Assembly (NCBI RefSeq): GCF_001574435.1
Contig: NZ_LOCN01000006.1
Coordinates: forward strand, 49,228 to 113,227
Length of the DNA: 64,000 bases
Direction: 5' to 3'
Origin: Moritella sp. JT01
GTDB lineage: Bacteria > Pseudomonadota > Gammaproteobacteria > Enterobacterales > Moritellaceae
Position numbers and translations under genes: made by a program. This document shows, one piece after another, positions 54,905 through 64,000 of this stretch (positions are counted from its first letter, which is position 1; each line of letters begins with the position of its first letter). The notes below the pieces were generated by a model, which ran no database searches, was not told the DNA's origin, and saw nothing but the letters and a program-made list of their open reading frames with translations.

Positions 54905-55657
54905 TTACTTTTCAGTGATATTAATTGATGAACTTATTGCTTTATTCAGTTCAGTCCTTGCTTCCAACTCAGTTAAAAGAATATCTCGCTTTTCCACTTT
55001 GGCTAATAAAAAAGTAGTGTTATTATTTTTATTATCTTGAACACCTTTGGCAACTACAGCTAAATGAGGATACGTTGATTCAAGAACACAAGATCCTATC
55101 GCAGCAGTTCCTGCAGGATATTTATTTTGAGATACTTTTTCAGCTGCAGCAGCAGTGCCTTCTGGAACCGAAATTTCCTCTACATTTAATGAAGTTTTCC
55201 ATTTATAAATTTGCTTTAATGCCGCAGGATGGGAAGCAATGTATTTTATTTCATTATTTTTCTTAATATCATCTGTATTCATCAACACACACATTTCAAT
55301 CGGCATTGAAATTAAGGCTTTAACATCAATAATTCTATACTCCTGAACTGCTTTAACACTAGCTTGAACAAGATTACCTTTTATCGTTGAGTTTGTAACC
55401 GCTGCAAAGGCAAGCTGGTTATTCTCATCAGCTAATTTAAAAGCATTTTTAGGTGTGCCTGAAAATGTTACGCCAGCCCTTAGTTTTGGTTTCAGTGAAA
55501 ATAATTGAGTTATTGCTGCATCATTAAAACTTCCTTTAGATGCTTGTACATACACGAGAGAATTTTTATTTGTACTTGTACTTGTACTCATAAACAATGC
55601 CAAACTAATAGTCAAAACAACCCCAGTAGATAGTATATATTTGTTAAGTTTCTTCAA
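54905..55657 (-). CDS. Exported prephenate-dehydratase-like protein
   Basis: 250 residues with an N-terminal signal/anchor (YILSTGVVLTISLALFMSTS). The mature part follows the prephenate dehydratase fold: ASKGSFNDAAITQLF, AAVTNSTIKGNLVQ (VENS-like region), IKYIASHPAALKQ (conserved SHPxAL), AAIGSCVLESTYPHLAVVAKGVQD and NTTFLLAK (TRF region). The Glu of VENS and Arg of TRF are changed, and there is no ACT domain, so activity is doubtful. Canonical enzymes are cytoplasmic; export is unusual. Single gene with its own terminator. Confidence 0.75.
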   Translation of the reverse strand: MKKLNKYILSTGVVLTISLALFMSTSTSTNKNSLVYVQASKGSFNDAAITQLFSLKPKLRAGVTFSGTPKNAFKLADENNQLAFAAVTNSTIKGNLVQASVKAVQEYRIIDVKALISMPIEMCVLMNTDDIKKNNEIKYIASHPAALKQIYKWKTSLNVEEISVPEGTAAAAEKVSQNKYPAGTAAIGSCVLESTYPHLAVVAKGVQDNKNNNTTFLLAKVEKRDILLTELEARTELNKAISSSINITEK

Positions 55658-55886
55658 AGCAACCGTTCCTTATATCCAAATATGGGTAGTTAATCATGAT
55701 TTTCATTTTATTGTTATAAATACTTGTAACAAAAACAAAACAAGCTTCAAATTAATCAATAACTATCGAACTGTTAGCTTAACCATCAACAGAATACTCA
55801 AATGGTCTGCTATGTAAAATATAGTGAACTAACCCCCACACATAATAACTTGCATTTTATTGCTAACTAATAGATCATTTGTATAG

Positions 55887-55904
55887 TCAATTAAGTTTAA
55901 TTGA
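55887..55904. promoter_or_regulatory. Perfect palindrome upstream of hutC
   Basis: TCAATTAA-GT-TTAATTGA is an 18-bp palindrome 50 bp before the hutC start. TTGTATAGTC directly upstream resembles a degenerate HutC half-site. It may be an operator for hutC. Confidence 0.45.
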
Positions 55905-55954
55905 TTACTCCATTATACTGCTATTAAAGTTAGACGTTATTAAGGTTAGACGCT

Positions 55955-56659
55955 ATGAACAGTTCGCCACGCTATATTCAGATCCAAGACTTCATTCTTG
56001 AAAAAATTAATTCTCACGTTTGGATACCTGGAAGCAAGATCCCGACAGAACTCGAATTAACCAAACAGTTTAGTGTCAGCCGCATGACGGTAAATAAAGC
56101 GATCCGCGATCTGGTCAACAAAGGTCTACTGGAAAGAACGCCGCGATTAGGTACATTTGTCTGCCAGAAAAAGGTGGAATCATCACTGAGTGATATTCGT
56201 AATATTGCTGATGAAATTCGCCAACGCGGCCGAACATACAGTAATAAAATCCTCCGTCAGGTAACGGTCCAAGCGGATGATGAGATAGCCATGAGATTGG
56301 GTGTTAGACTTGAAACAGCTATCTTTTTCAGTGAAATAATTCATTTTGAAGACGGTATCGCATTGCAACTGGAATTACGTTGGGTCAATCCAGAGTTTGC
56401 ACCACTATACATTGAACAAGACTTTAATCTGGCTACACCCAATGAATACCTCACCAAAAACTGCCCATTAAGCTCTATTGAACATACTGTTGAAGCAATA
56501 ATGCCAAGTGCCTCTATCCAGCAGCACTTGAATTTAACAGCGCAACAACCTTGCTTATTGCTCAATCGTCGCACGTGGAGCAAGCAAGATTTAATCAGTG
56601 TCGCCCTACTTTATCATCCAGCAGATAAATACAAACTCAGCCTAAAAGCCGAAATATAG
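55955..56659 (+). CDS. hutC: HutC, histidine-utilisation repressor (GntR/UTRA)
   Basis: 234 residues. The N-terminal GntR helix-turn-helix reads PGSKIPTELELTKQFSVSRMT and VNKAIRDLVNKGLLERT. The C-terminal UTRA domain (~95-230) would bind urocanate, the usual inducer. It lies 180 bp upstream of hutI in the same direction. It likely represses the hut operon through the GT-A-TA-T-AC operator at 56810-56821. Confidence 0.93.
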   Translation: MNSSPRYIQIQDFILEKINSHVWIPGSKIPTELELTKQFSVSRMTVNKAIRDLVNKGLLERTPRLGTFVCQKKVESSLSDIRNIADEIRQRGRTYSNKILRQVTVQADDEIAMRLGVRLETAIFFSEIIHFEDGIALQLELRWVNPEFAPLYIEQDFNLATPNEYLTKNCPLSSIEHTVEAIMPSASIQQHLNLTAQQPCLLLNRRTWSKQDLISVALLYHPADKYKLSLKAEI

Positions 56660-56809
56660 CACCCACATTCAAATCATTATGCCAAACAATATGTCGGTTT
56701 TTTAAATCGACAACGATCATAAAACTCACTCAACTCATCAACAAAATCAGCACTTAGTCACAACAAATTAATTTAAAACTTGCCATTTGTATCTAAATTG
56801 TCTATTTAT

Positions 56810-56821
56810 TTGTATATACAT
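56810..56821. promoter_or_regulatory. Putative HutC operator upstream of hutI
   Basis: TTGTATATACAT contains the perfect palindrome TGTATATACA, which fits the GT-N-TA-N-AC consensus of the HutC subfamily of GntR regulators. It is 21 bp upstream of the hutI start. Confidence 0.7.
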
Positions 56822-56841
56822 TTAAATGACGTGAGATTCTG

Positions 56842-58053
56842 ATGAGTTTACTGCTAACGAATACAACAATTGTATCCATGGATCAAAGTGATTCAGATTA
56901 CCAAACACAGCCTCATTGTTTCATTGCAATTGCGCACGGCAAGATAGTCGAAATAGGCCCGATGCAGCAGTGCCCGACAGCAGACTACTCACAAATTATC
57001 GATTGCCAACACCGCCTTATTACACCGGGTCTTATCGACAGTCATACCCATCTGGTTTTTGCTGGTAACCGTGCCAAAGAATTTGAACAACGCTTAACTG
57101 GCGTGCCGTATGAAACAATCGCTAAACAAGGCGGCGGTATCCTTTCAACTGTTAACGCGACTCGCGCAGCAAGCGAAAGACAACTTGTTGAACTCGCTCT
57201 ACAACGTCTATCAGCACTGACCGCAGATGGCGTTACTACTATTGAAATAAAATCGGGTTACGGCTTAACGCTAGAAGATGAATTAAAAATGCTACGCGCA
57301 GCTAAACAGTTAGAGCTGCACGCCAGTATTAAGGTATCCACAACACTACTGGCCGCACACGCAGTACCGCCTGAATATAAAGACAATGCCGATAGCTATA
57401 TCCGTTATGTGTGTGACGAAATAATACCAGCCGCCGTGGCAGCTAAGCTCGTGGACTATGTCGATGTATTCTGCGAAGGCATTGGCTTTAACTTGGCGCA
57501 AACGAAAACCGTTTTCGAGGCTGCTTTATCTTATGGACTAGGCATCAAAGGCCACACCGAGCAATTAAGTAACCTTGGCGGAAGTGAACTTGCCGCAACA
57601 ATGGGCGCCACCTCGGTTGATCATATCGAATTTATTGACGAACAAGGCGTGAAAGCACTGGCCGAACATGGCACCGTCGCCACCCTGCTTCCTGGCGCAT
57701 TCTATTTTTTAAGAGAAACCCAATGTCCACCCATTGAATTACTCCGTCAACATAACGTGCCAATGGCATTAGCAACCGATTTTAACCCAGGTACCTCCCC
57801 TATCGCATCGTTAACTATGATGATGAATATGGGCTGTACTTTATTTAGATTAACGCCTGAAGAAGCATTACGTGGCGTAACTTGCCATGCAGCGAAAGCG
57901 TTAGGGTTGCAAGATTCACGCGGCCAGATTAGAGTTGGCTATGATGCTGATTTGGCGATCTGGAATATCGAACACCCTGCACAGCTCGCTTATGAAGTGG
58001 GCACACCAAGATTACACTCTCGCATCGTTAACGGAGAGATTTGTCATGACTAA
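56842..58053 (+). CDS. hutI: Imidazolonepropionase HutI
   Basis: 403 residues. Amidohydrolase metal motif [16 protein letters not shown], substrate loop [31 protein letters not shown] and [11 protein letters not shown] are all HutI signatures. Converts imidazolonepropionate to N-formimino-glutamate, third step of histidine breakdown. It overlaps hutG by 8 bp. Confidence 0.95.
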   Translation: MSLLLTNTTIVSMDQSDSDYQTQPHCFIAIAHGKIVEIGPMQQCPTADYSQIIDCQHRLITPGLIDSHTHLVFAGNRAKEFEQRLTGVPYETIAKQGGGILSTVNATRAASERQLVELALQRLSALTADGVTTIEIKSGYGLTLEDELKMLRAAKQLELHASIKVSTTLLAAHAVPPEYKDNADSYIRYVCDEIIPAAVAAKLVDYVDVFCEGIGFNLAQTKTVFEAALSYGLGIKGHTEQLSNLGGSELAATMGATSVDHIEFIDEQGVKALAEHGTVATLLPGAFYFLRETQCPPIELLRQHNVPMALATDFNPGTSPIASLTMMMNMGCTLFRLTPEEALRGVTCHAAKALGLQDSRGQIRVGYDADLAIWNIEHPAQLAYEVGTPRLHSRIVNGEICHD

Positions 58054-59131
58054 AACAACTGTTCCTGCAGGCTCCCAACGTACAATCACGAATTATGCCG
58101 TAACTAATGCTGATATTTGGCAGGGTCGAATTGACGCCGAAGACGGTGAAGCAGGCATGCGTTTTCATCAAAAAGTCACTTTAATCGCGGAAAACGATCA
58201 GTTAACAAACCAAGCCGGTGTTGTCCTACTCGGTTTCGCTTGCGATGAAGGTGTAAAACGTAACAAAGGCCGTGTTGGCGCAGTACAAGCACCGGATCTT
58301 ATTCGTAAAGCACTGGCTAATATGGCATGGCATCATGACAATGCCGTTGCTATAGATACAGGTACTAGCACATCAACCCTTGTTGATGCAGGAAATATCT
58401 ATTGCAGCGATGCTGATTTAGCCGCCAGCCAAAAAGAACTGGCTAATCATGTCGAAACAGCCCTCAACCAACAAAACAAAGTAATGGTATTAGGGGGTGG
58501 ACACGAAATTGCGTGGGGAACATTCCAAGGATTAGCGCAGCACTTTCAAAGTATTAAAATTAAAAATCCAAAAATCGGCATTATCAACTTTGATGCCCAT
58601 TTTGACTTACGCACCTATTCAACAGATGGACAGGCATTCCCAACGAGCTCAGGCACGCCATTCAATCAGATCGCGAAACACTGCCAACAATTAGGCTGGG
58701 CGTTTAATTATGCGTGTCTTGGTGTCAGTCGCGCCAGTAATACCCAAGCCTTATTCACCCTTGCAGATCAACTTGGGGTGCATTATCGCGAAGACCACCA
58801 GCTGGCTTCTTATCACCTTGCCGAGCGTATCGAAGAATTAATCGCATTTATTGATAACGTGGATTACCTCTATCTGACCATAGATATCGATGTGTTCTCT
58901 GCGAGCACAGCGCCCGGTGTTAGTGCACCAGCAGCGCGTGGGATTAATTATGAAAGTGTTGAAGCCTTACTACAACCCATATTTAACGCTAGAAATGCAG
59001 CAGACCAAGCAAAATTGCGAGTAGCTGATTTAGCTGAATACAACCCTGTTTTTGATATCGACAATCAAACTGCGCGATTAGTCGCACGATTAACGTGGGA
59101 TATCACCCGCGCTATGTTCAAGTCAAAATAA
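58046..59131 (+). CDS. hutG: Formimidoylglutamase HutG
   Basis: 361 residues from the ATG at 58046, chosen because GGAGAG lies 7 nt upstream and the frame before it is the hutI coding sequence. Arginase-fold Mn-binding motifs: [21 protein letters not shown], and [20 protein letters not shown]. Hydrolyses formiminoglutamate to glutamate and formamide, last step. Coupled to hutI by overlap. Confidence 0.93.
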   Translation: MTKTTVPAGSQRTITNYAVTNADIWQGRIDAEDGEAGMRFHQKVTLIAENDQLTNQAGVVLLGFACDEGVKRNKGRVGAVQAPDLIRKALANMAWHHDNAVAIDTGTSTSTLVDAGNIYCSDADLAASQKELANHVETALNQQNKVMVLGGGHEIAWGTFQGLAQHFQSIKIKNPKIGIINFDAHFDLRTYSTDGQAFPTSSGTPFNQIAKHCQQLGWAFNYACLGVSRASNTQALFTLADQLGVHYREDHQLASYHLAERIEELIAFIDNVDYLYLTIDIDVFSASTAPGVSAPAARGINYESVEALLQPIFNARNAADQAKLRVADLAEYNPVFDIDNQTARLVARLTWDITRAMFKSK

Positions 59132-59172
59132 AATAAATAAAAAATAAAATGCAAAATGAAAAGGAGATCATA

Positions 59173-60843
59173 ATGACTGATAAACGTTTAGATACGTCTC
59201 GTACTATCATTGCCCCTCACGGCACCCAGCTCAACGCTAAATCATGGCAAACCGAAGCGCCATTAAGAATGTTGATGAACAACCTACACCCTGATGTTGC
59301 CGAGCATCCACATGCATTGGTTGTTTATGGTGGCATTGGTCGAGCGGCGCGTGACTGGGAATGTTATGACAAAATAGTCGAAGTACTAAAGCGTTTAGAG
59401 GATGACGAAACACTCCTTGTACAATCAGGTAAACCGGTTGGCGTATTCAAAACCCACAGTAATGCCCCGCGTGTACTTATTGCCAACTCAAACCTAGTAC
59501 CACATTGGGCAAACTGGGAACACTTCAACAAGCTCGATAAAGCAGGCTTGATGATGTACGGACAGATGACCGCAGGTTCTTGGATCTATATCGGCTCGCA
59601 AGGCATAGTACAAGGTACGTACGAAACATTCGTTGCTATGGCAAAACAACATTTTGACGGCCAAGCACAAGGTCGCTGGGTGCTTACTGGTGGTTTAGGT
59701 GGCATGGGTGGCGCGCAACCACTTGCAGCAACAATGGCAGGCTTTTCTATGATTGCCGTTGAATGTGATGAATCACGTATCGATTACCGCCTGCGTACCG
59801 GTTATGTCGATAAAAAAGCCACAACCCTTGATGAAGCATTAGCGCTACTTGATGAAGCAATCAAAAACAAGCAACCAACTTCGATTGGCCTACTTGGTAA
59901 TGTCGCCGATATTTTCCCTGAATTAGTGAAACGTGGTGTTGTTCCAGATTGTACTACCGACCAAACATCTGCTCACGATCCACTTAATGGTTATCTGCCA
60001 CAAGGCTGGACCATGGCGCATGCTGCATCAATGCGTAAAGAAGATGAAGCGGTTGTCGTTAAAGCCGCGAAACAATCGATGGCTGTACAAGTACAAGCCA
60101 TGTTAGATCTGCAAAAAGCAGGTTCAGCAACCGTAGATTATGGTAATAACATTCGTCAAATGGCACTGGAAGAAGGCGTTGAGAATGCGTTTGATTTCCC
60201 CGGTTTTGTTCCAGCCTATATTCGACCACTGTTCTGTGAAGGCATAGGTCCTTTCCGTTGGGTTGCATTGTCTGGTGATCCTGAAGATATCTACAAAACA
60301 GATCAAAAAGTAAAAGAGCTGATCCCAGATAATCCACAGCTACACAACTGGTTAGACATGGCGCGCGAACGTATTCAATTCCAAGGTCTGCCTGCACGTA
60401 TTTGTTGGGTTGGCTTAAAAGACCGTCAGCGCCTTGGTTTAGCCTTTAACGAGATGGTTAAAAATGGCGAACTTAAAGCGCCGATTGTGATTGGTCGTGA
60501 CCACCTTGATTCCGGTTCTGTTGCTAGCCCTAATCGCGAAACCGAAGGCATGATGGATGGTTCTGATGCAGTATCAGATTGGCCACTATTAAACGCCCTG
60601 CTCAATACCGCAAGTGGCGCGACTTGGGTATCACTTCATCATGGCGGCGGCGTAGGCATGGGCTTCTCTCAACATTCAGGCATGGTGGTACTTTGTGACG
60701 GCACCGATGATGCCCATGAACGTGTTAGTCGTGTATTACATAACGATCCAGCCACAGGCGTTATGCGCCATGCAGATGCCGGTTATGATATTGCTAAAAC
60801 CTGCGCGAAAGAACAAAACTTAGACCTACCGATGCTTAAATAA
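59173..60843 (+). CDS. hutU: Urocanate hydratase HutU
   Basis: 556 residues from the ATG at 59173 (AAGGAG 6 nt upstream; the in-frame ATG at 59149 lacks a site). Signatures include [37 protein letters not shown] for NAD binding, and [14 protein letters not shown] with the conserved Cys. Second step of histidine degradation. 42 bp after hutG. Confidence 0.96.
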   Translation: MTDKRLDTSRTIIAPHGTQLNAKSWQTEAPLRMLMNNLHPDVAEHPHALVVYGGIGRAARDWECYDKIVEVLKRLEDDETLLVQSGKPVGVFKTHSNAPRVLIANSNLVPHWANWEHFNKLDKAGLMMYGQMTAGSWIYIGSQGIVQGTYETFVAMAKQHFDGQAQGRWVLTGGLGGMGGAQPLAATMAGFSMIAVECDESRIDYRLRTGYVDKKATTLDEALALLDEAIKNKQPTSIGLLGNVADIFPELVKRGVVPDCTTDQTSAHDPLNGYLPQGWTMAHAASMRKEDEAVVVKAAKQSMAVQVQAMLDLQKAGSATVDYGNNIRQMALEEGVENAFDFPGFVPAYIRPLFCEGIGPFRWVALSGDPEDIYKTDQKVKELIPDNPQLHNWLDMARERIQFQGLPARICWVGLKDRQRLGLAFNEMVKNGELKAPIVIGRDHLDSGSVASPNRETEGMMDGSDAVSDWPLLNALLNTASGATWVSLHHGGGVGMGFSQHSGMVVLCDGTDDAHERVSRVLHNDPATGVMRHADAGYDIAKTCAKEQNLDLPMLK

Positions 60844-60870
60844 TTGGTATAAACAATCTTGGAGAAAAAC

Positions 60871-62403
60871 ATGTACCAACTAACAATTAAGCCTGGACAA
60901 CTTACCCTGGCACAGCTTCGTCAAATCAGTCGATCCCCTGTACAGGTGTCGCTCGACCCTAGCTGCTTTGATGACATCCATGCCAGCACAGAAGTTGTCA
61001 ATAATGTGATTGCAGAAAACCGGATTGCTTACGGTATTAATACCGGTTTTGGCCTGCTTGCTAACACCCGCATCGCACCTGAAGATCTCGAAACGCTACA
61101 ACGCAGTATCGTGTTATCCCATGCGGCAGGTATCGGCGAATTCATGAACGACGAAACTGTACGGTTGATGATGGTGCTTAAAATTAACAGCCTAGCGCGT
61201 GGTTTTTCAGGTATCCGCTTATCGGTTATTGAAGCGTTAATGCAATTGGTTAATGCCGAAGTTTACCCTTGCGTACCGAAAAAAGGCTCAGTGGGCGCAT
61301 CAGGCGATCTCGCCCCACTTGCTCACATGAGCACAGTTTTACTGGGTGAAGGTGAAGCGCGTTATCAAGGTAAAGTGATTACAGGTGAAGAAGCATTAAC
61401 GATTGCAGGCATGCAGAAGATCACATTAGCACCAAAAGAAGGGTTAGCCTTGTTAAACGGTACCCAAGCATCTACTGCGTTTGGTCTTGAAGGCTTGTTT
61501 GCTGCTGAAGATCTGTTTGCTTCAGCAACCTTATGTGGCGCAATGACAGTGGAAGCTGCGCTTGGTAGCCGTCGTCCGTTTGATCCACGCGTTCACCGCG
61601 TGCGTGGTCATCGCTCACAAATGGACTCAGCAACTATGTATCGTCACATACTTGAATTTAGCAGTGAAATTGGTAATTCTCACACGGCATGTGAAAAAGT
61701 CCAAGACCCTTACTCACTGCGTTGTCAGCCACAAGTAATGGGCGCATGTTTACAGCAGATCCGTAATTCAGCTGAGATATATGAAGTCGAAGCCAACTCA
61801 GTATCAGATAACCCGTTGGTGTTTGCCGATGATGGCGATATTATCTCAGCGGGTAACTTCCACGCTGAACCGATTGCGATGGCCAGTGATAACCTTGCGC
61901 TAGCGATTGCAGAGATAGGCAGTTTATCAGAACGTCGCATGGCGCTATTAATCGACAGTAGCTTAAGCAAATTACCGCCATTCCTCGTAGATAATGGCGG
62001 TGTTAACTCTGGTTTTATGATCGCACAGGTAACCGCAGCGGCGTTAGCCAGTGAGAACAAGTCATTAGCCCATCCAGCATCGGTCGATAGTTTACCAACC
62101 TCAGCCAACCAAGAAGACCATGTATCTATGGCGACCTTTGCTGGGCGTCGATTGAAAGACATGGCTGAAAATACCCGTGGTATCTTAGCGGTTGAGCTGT
62201 TGTCTGCGGCACAAGGACTTGATTTCAGAGCGCCGCTAAAATCATCCCCGTTAATTGAACAGGCTAAAGCAGAGTTACGTGAACGTGTCGATTTCTACGA
62301 CAAAGACCGTTACTTTGCCCCCGATATTGCCAAAGCTAATCAACTGCTCCTAGAAGCGGTCCACAACAAGCTTGTTGCAAGAGACATGCTGCCTAGTTTC
62401 TAA
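60871..62403 (+). CDS. hutH: Histidine ammonia-lyase HutH
   Basis: 510 residues from the ATG at 60871 (GGAG 6 nt upstream). The MIO-forming triad A143-S144-G145 lies in [25 protein letters not shown] and [14 protein letters not shown] are also typical. First step: histidine to trans-urocanate and ammonia. Last gene of hutIGUH, 27 bp after hutU, with a hairpin downstream. Confidence 0.97.
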   Translation: MYQLTIKPGQLTLAQLRQISRSPVQVSLDPSCFDDIHASTEVVNNVIAENRIAYGINTGFGLLANTRIAPEDLETLQRSIVLSHAAGIGEFMNDETVRLMMVLKINSLARGFSGIRLSVIEALMQLVNAEVYPCVPKKGSVGASGDLAPLAHMSTVLLGEGEARYQGKVITGEEALTIAGMQKITLAPKEGLALLNGTQASTAFGLEGLFAAEDLFASATLCGAMTVEAALGSRRPFDPRVHRVRGHRSQMDSATMYRHILEFSSEIGNSHTACEKVQDPYSLRCQPQVMGACLQQIRNSAEIYEVEANSVSDNPLVFADDGDIISAGNFHAEPIAMASDNLALAIAEIGSLSERRMALLIDSSLSKLPPFLVDNGGVNSGFMIAQVTAAALASENKSLAHPASVDSLPTSANQEDHVSMATFAGRRLKDMAENTRGILAVELLSAAQGLDFRAPLKSSPLIEQAKAELRERVDFYDKDRYFAPDIAKANQLLLEAVHNKLVARDMLPSF

Positions 62404-62419
62404 TAACTCAAATTGGATA

Positions 62420-62469
62420 AAAGCCTTAAATCCATGATTTGATATAAACCGAATCAAATTTAAGGCTTT
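62420..62469. terminator. Hairpin between converging hutH and DUF2238-type gene
   Basis: AAAGCCTTAAAT pairs with ATTTAAGGCTTT, and an inner ATTTGAT/ATCAAAT pair extends the stem past a small bulge. On the minus strand it is followed by TTTT. The right arm overlaps the last bases of the membrane-protein gene. Confidence 0.65.
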
Positions 62470-63107
62470 GCTATATCATTGAGCTGTCGGTCGTGGAACT
62501 TAGAAAGTAATAATACTGAGACTATCGCACCTAATAATGCAAGCCCCATATCTGATTGGGTATCCCATATATAACCTTGTGTACCTAAAAATGCTTCAGC
62601 ATTCTCTCCTGTCGTTAACGCCACCCACCATTCGATAAGTTCGTAGAATGCACTAAACGCGAGACTCACCGAGATAATAAACAGTACCCGCCAACGCTCA
62701 CCATTGACCACATTCTTTCGTATAAACAATTCTCTGGCGATTAATGCAGGTACAAAACCTTGGAAGAAATGCCCTACTTTATCGTAGTTATTCCTTTCTG
62801 CACCAAATAAACCATCAAAAAGAGGGACTTCGGCATACGTGTAATGTCCACCTATCATCAAGACAATACAATGTGCCAAAATTAAAAAATACAGTAGTGA
62901 AGTCAGTCTAAAACCATTATAGGTTGACGCTAGAATAACAGCGCCGATGATTGCAGGCACGACTTCAAGGAACCAAGTAAACTGATCTTTTGGATCAATA
63001 CCTGACCAAATAAGTACGACTGCGAAAGTTAAAATCCAGAGATATTTAATAACGCTGCACTCCATAAGTAATATGTATGTCACTGAGTATATTAATGTTA
63101 ACGCCAT
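62460..63107 (-). CDS. DUF2238/YjdF-type inner-membrane protein
   Basis: 215 residues with about six membrane segments. GLFGAERNNYDKVGHFFQGFVPALIARELFIRK, ELIEWWVAL and GTQGYIWDTQSDMGLALLGA are the conserved blocks of the DUF2238 family. Function unknown. The start is uncertain: a Met at 63065 is an alternative. Convergent with hutH and divergent from the BCCT gene. Confidence 0.82.
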   Translation of the reverse strand: MALTLIYSVTYILLMECSVIKYLWILTFAVVLIWSGIDPKDQFTWFLEVVPAIIGAVILASTYNGFRLTSLLYFLILAHCIVLMIGGHYTYAEVPLFDGLFGAERNNYDKVGHFFQGFVPALIARELFIRKNVVNGERWRVLFIISVSLAFSAFYELIEWWVALTTGENAEAFLGTQGYIWDTQSDMGLALLGAIVSVLLLSKFHDRQLNDIAKP

Positions 63108-63339
63108 GTTACAAGCAGAGCGAGATCAAAAACAACCACACTCTAAACGACGATTAACATAAAAATATTACCAACGAGGTAATCAGAAACCTAAGCCACT
63201 GACAAGAATGATTTTAAAATATCTAAAAAACAAACGTATTGGTTAAATATATCGCAAAACATAATCGGCAGGAATGTTGAACTGGAATATTAATAAAATA
63301 CTGGTAATATACCGCCCCTCACCCCTAAGTGAGAATTTT

Positions 63340-64000
63340 ATGCAACTAAATGCATGCCAAATTGGCGAAGAAGTACCCGTAATACCGAATACCTCAACGC
63401 GTCGCAAAAGCGACAAATTGGTTCCAGCACTAACGATTGGCTTCATTAGCTTATTCTTATTGGCTGCGATCATTGACCTCCCTCGTTTCACTACCTTAAT
63501 TCAAGACTTATTTTTAGCAGCAGCTGGACAATTTGGTTACTTTTGGCAATGGCTAATGGTGGCAAACTTTGCTGTTGCGTTATGCATTGCGGCAACCCGT
63601 TACGGTAAAACTCGTATGGGCCTGAAAACCAAACCTGAAATAGGCACGTTCCGCTGGTTAGCAATGATCATGTGTACCCTATTAGCAGGTGGTGGTGTTT
63701 TCTGGTCTGCAGCAGAGCCTATTTATCATTTCATTACACCATCAGCAAGTTATCCTGACATTACAGGATCAACTATTGATGCCGTTGTCCCCGCACTCAG
63801 CCAGAGTTTCTTGCATTGGGGGTTCCTTGCGTGGTCAGTGCTTGGCACACTCGCAACGATTGTATTGATGTATGCACATCACCATCATGGTATTAAGCTG
63901 CGCCCACGTGCGTTACTTTTCCCTATCGTTGGTAATCGTCTCGAAAACCATTGGTTTGGTGCAGTGATTGACGCATGTTCAATTATTGCCGTCGCAGCAG
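63340..64000 (+). CDS. BCCT-family transporter, N-terminal part (3' end outside window)
   Basis: 220 residues visible before the window ends in frame. A polar N-terminus is followed by membrane segments. MCTLLAGGGVFWSAAEPIYHF and LHWGFLAWSVLGTLATIVLMY are typical BCCT motifs (betaine/choline/carnitine transporter family). A GAG site precedes the ATG by 6 nt. The proximity to the hut genes is suggestive of an amino-acid or osmolyte uptake role, but the substrate cannot be told from this part. Confidence 0.88.
   Translation, partial: MQLNACQIGEEVPVIPNTSTRRKSDKLVPALTIGFISLFLLAAIIDLPRFTTLIQDLFLAAAGQFGYFWQWLMVANFAVALCIAATRYGKTRMGLKTKPEIGTFRWLAMIMCTLLAGGGVFWSAAEPIYHFITPSASYPDITGSTIDAVVPALSQSFLHWGFLAWSVLGTLATIVLMYAHHHHGIKLRPRALLFPIVGNRLENHWFGAVIDACSIIAVAA

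Noticed and set aside
56698-56722. TGTCG/CGACA hairpin after hutC as a terminator
   Set aside because: A 5-bp stem with the T-run in the loop rather than after the stem; not convincing.

Overview
The window reads as a chromosomal segment of a marine, cold-water-type gammaproteobacterium. Base composition is AT-leaning. The gene set combines a Tad pilus locus, norR-hcp-hcr, DsbD/TlpA/ApbE, a complete hut operon, a BCCT transporter and RhlE. I favour a Moritella/Vibrio/Shewanella-type organism, Moritella by impression only; no rRNA or other phylogenetic marker is present. I see no phage, plasmid, intact IS element, CRISPR array, rRNA or tRNA.

Layout. 1-780: 3' part of an MFS permease. 997-7550 (minus): a seven-gene operon with a TPR-like periplasmic protein, a LolD/MacB-type ABC ATPase, an FtsX-type permease, a LolA-like periplasmic protein, an outer-membrane beta-barrel, and a LytS-type kinase with its LytTR regulator. 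It looks like a self-regulated envelope transport system. 7857-8450: an orphan VasI/TagO-like protein. 8852-9952: a site-2 protease family protein. 10012-14241: an AttEFGH-like ABC operon, followed by an FHA protein, two diguanylate cyclases flanking rhlE, and a pair of overlapping GTPase genes.

21933-27079 (minus): dsbD, apbE, a DUF3570 barrel, a DUF4266-like protein ending in GGGCGCN, and a TlpA-like thioredoxin. The barrel carries a candidate ApbE flavinylation motif, so this may be a flavin/thiol redox conduit through the envelope. 27161-37413 (minus): a near-complete Tad/Flp locus (flp, rcpC, rcpA, rcpB-like, tadZABCDEFG) lacking the prepilin peptidase tadV. A very large DUF1566-type lipoprotein lies upstream of it. 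That lipoprotein and a divergent Asp-rich lipoprotein share an intergenic region with a strong Fur-box match.

44246-51241: an FMN reductase, norR, a scar region, then hcp and hcr (nitric oxide/hydroxylamine detoxification). Two GT-N7-AC NorR-type sites and a sigma-54 promoter precede hcp, and a similar site precedes norR. The norR 3' to hcp 5' segment exists twice. The first copy has a broken hcp, a decayed promoter and a mutated NorR site, and two foreign-looking minus-strand genes sit between the copies. 51483-53003: an AldB/ExaC-type aldehyde dehydrogenase.

53086-55657 is an AT-rich accessory patch. A DUF1460-like secreted protein and a small secreted protein (behind a 7-bp microsatellite) lie between two 45-bp direct repeats. 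An exported prephenate-dehydratase-like protein follows.

55955-62403: hutC, then hutIGUH (histidine to glutamate). The window ends with a DUF2238-type membrane protein and the 5' part of a BCCT transporter.
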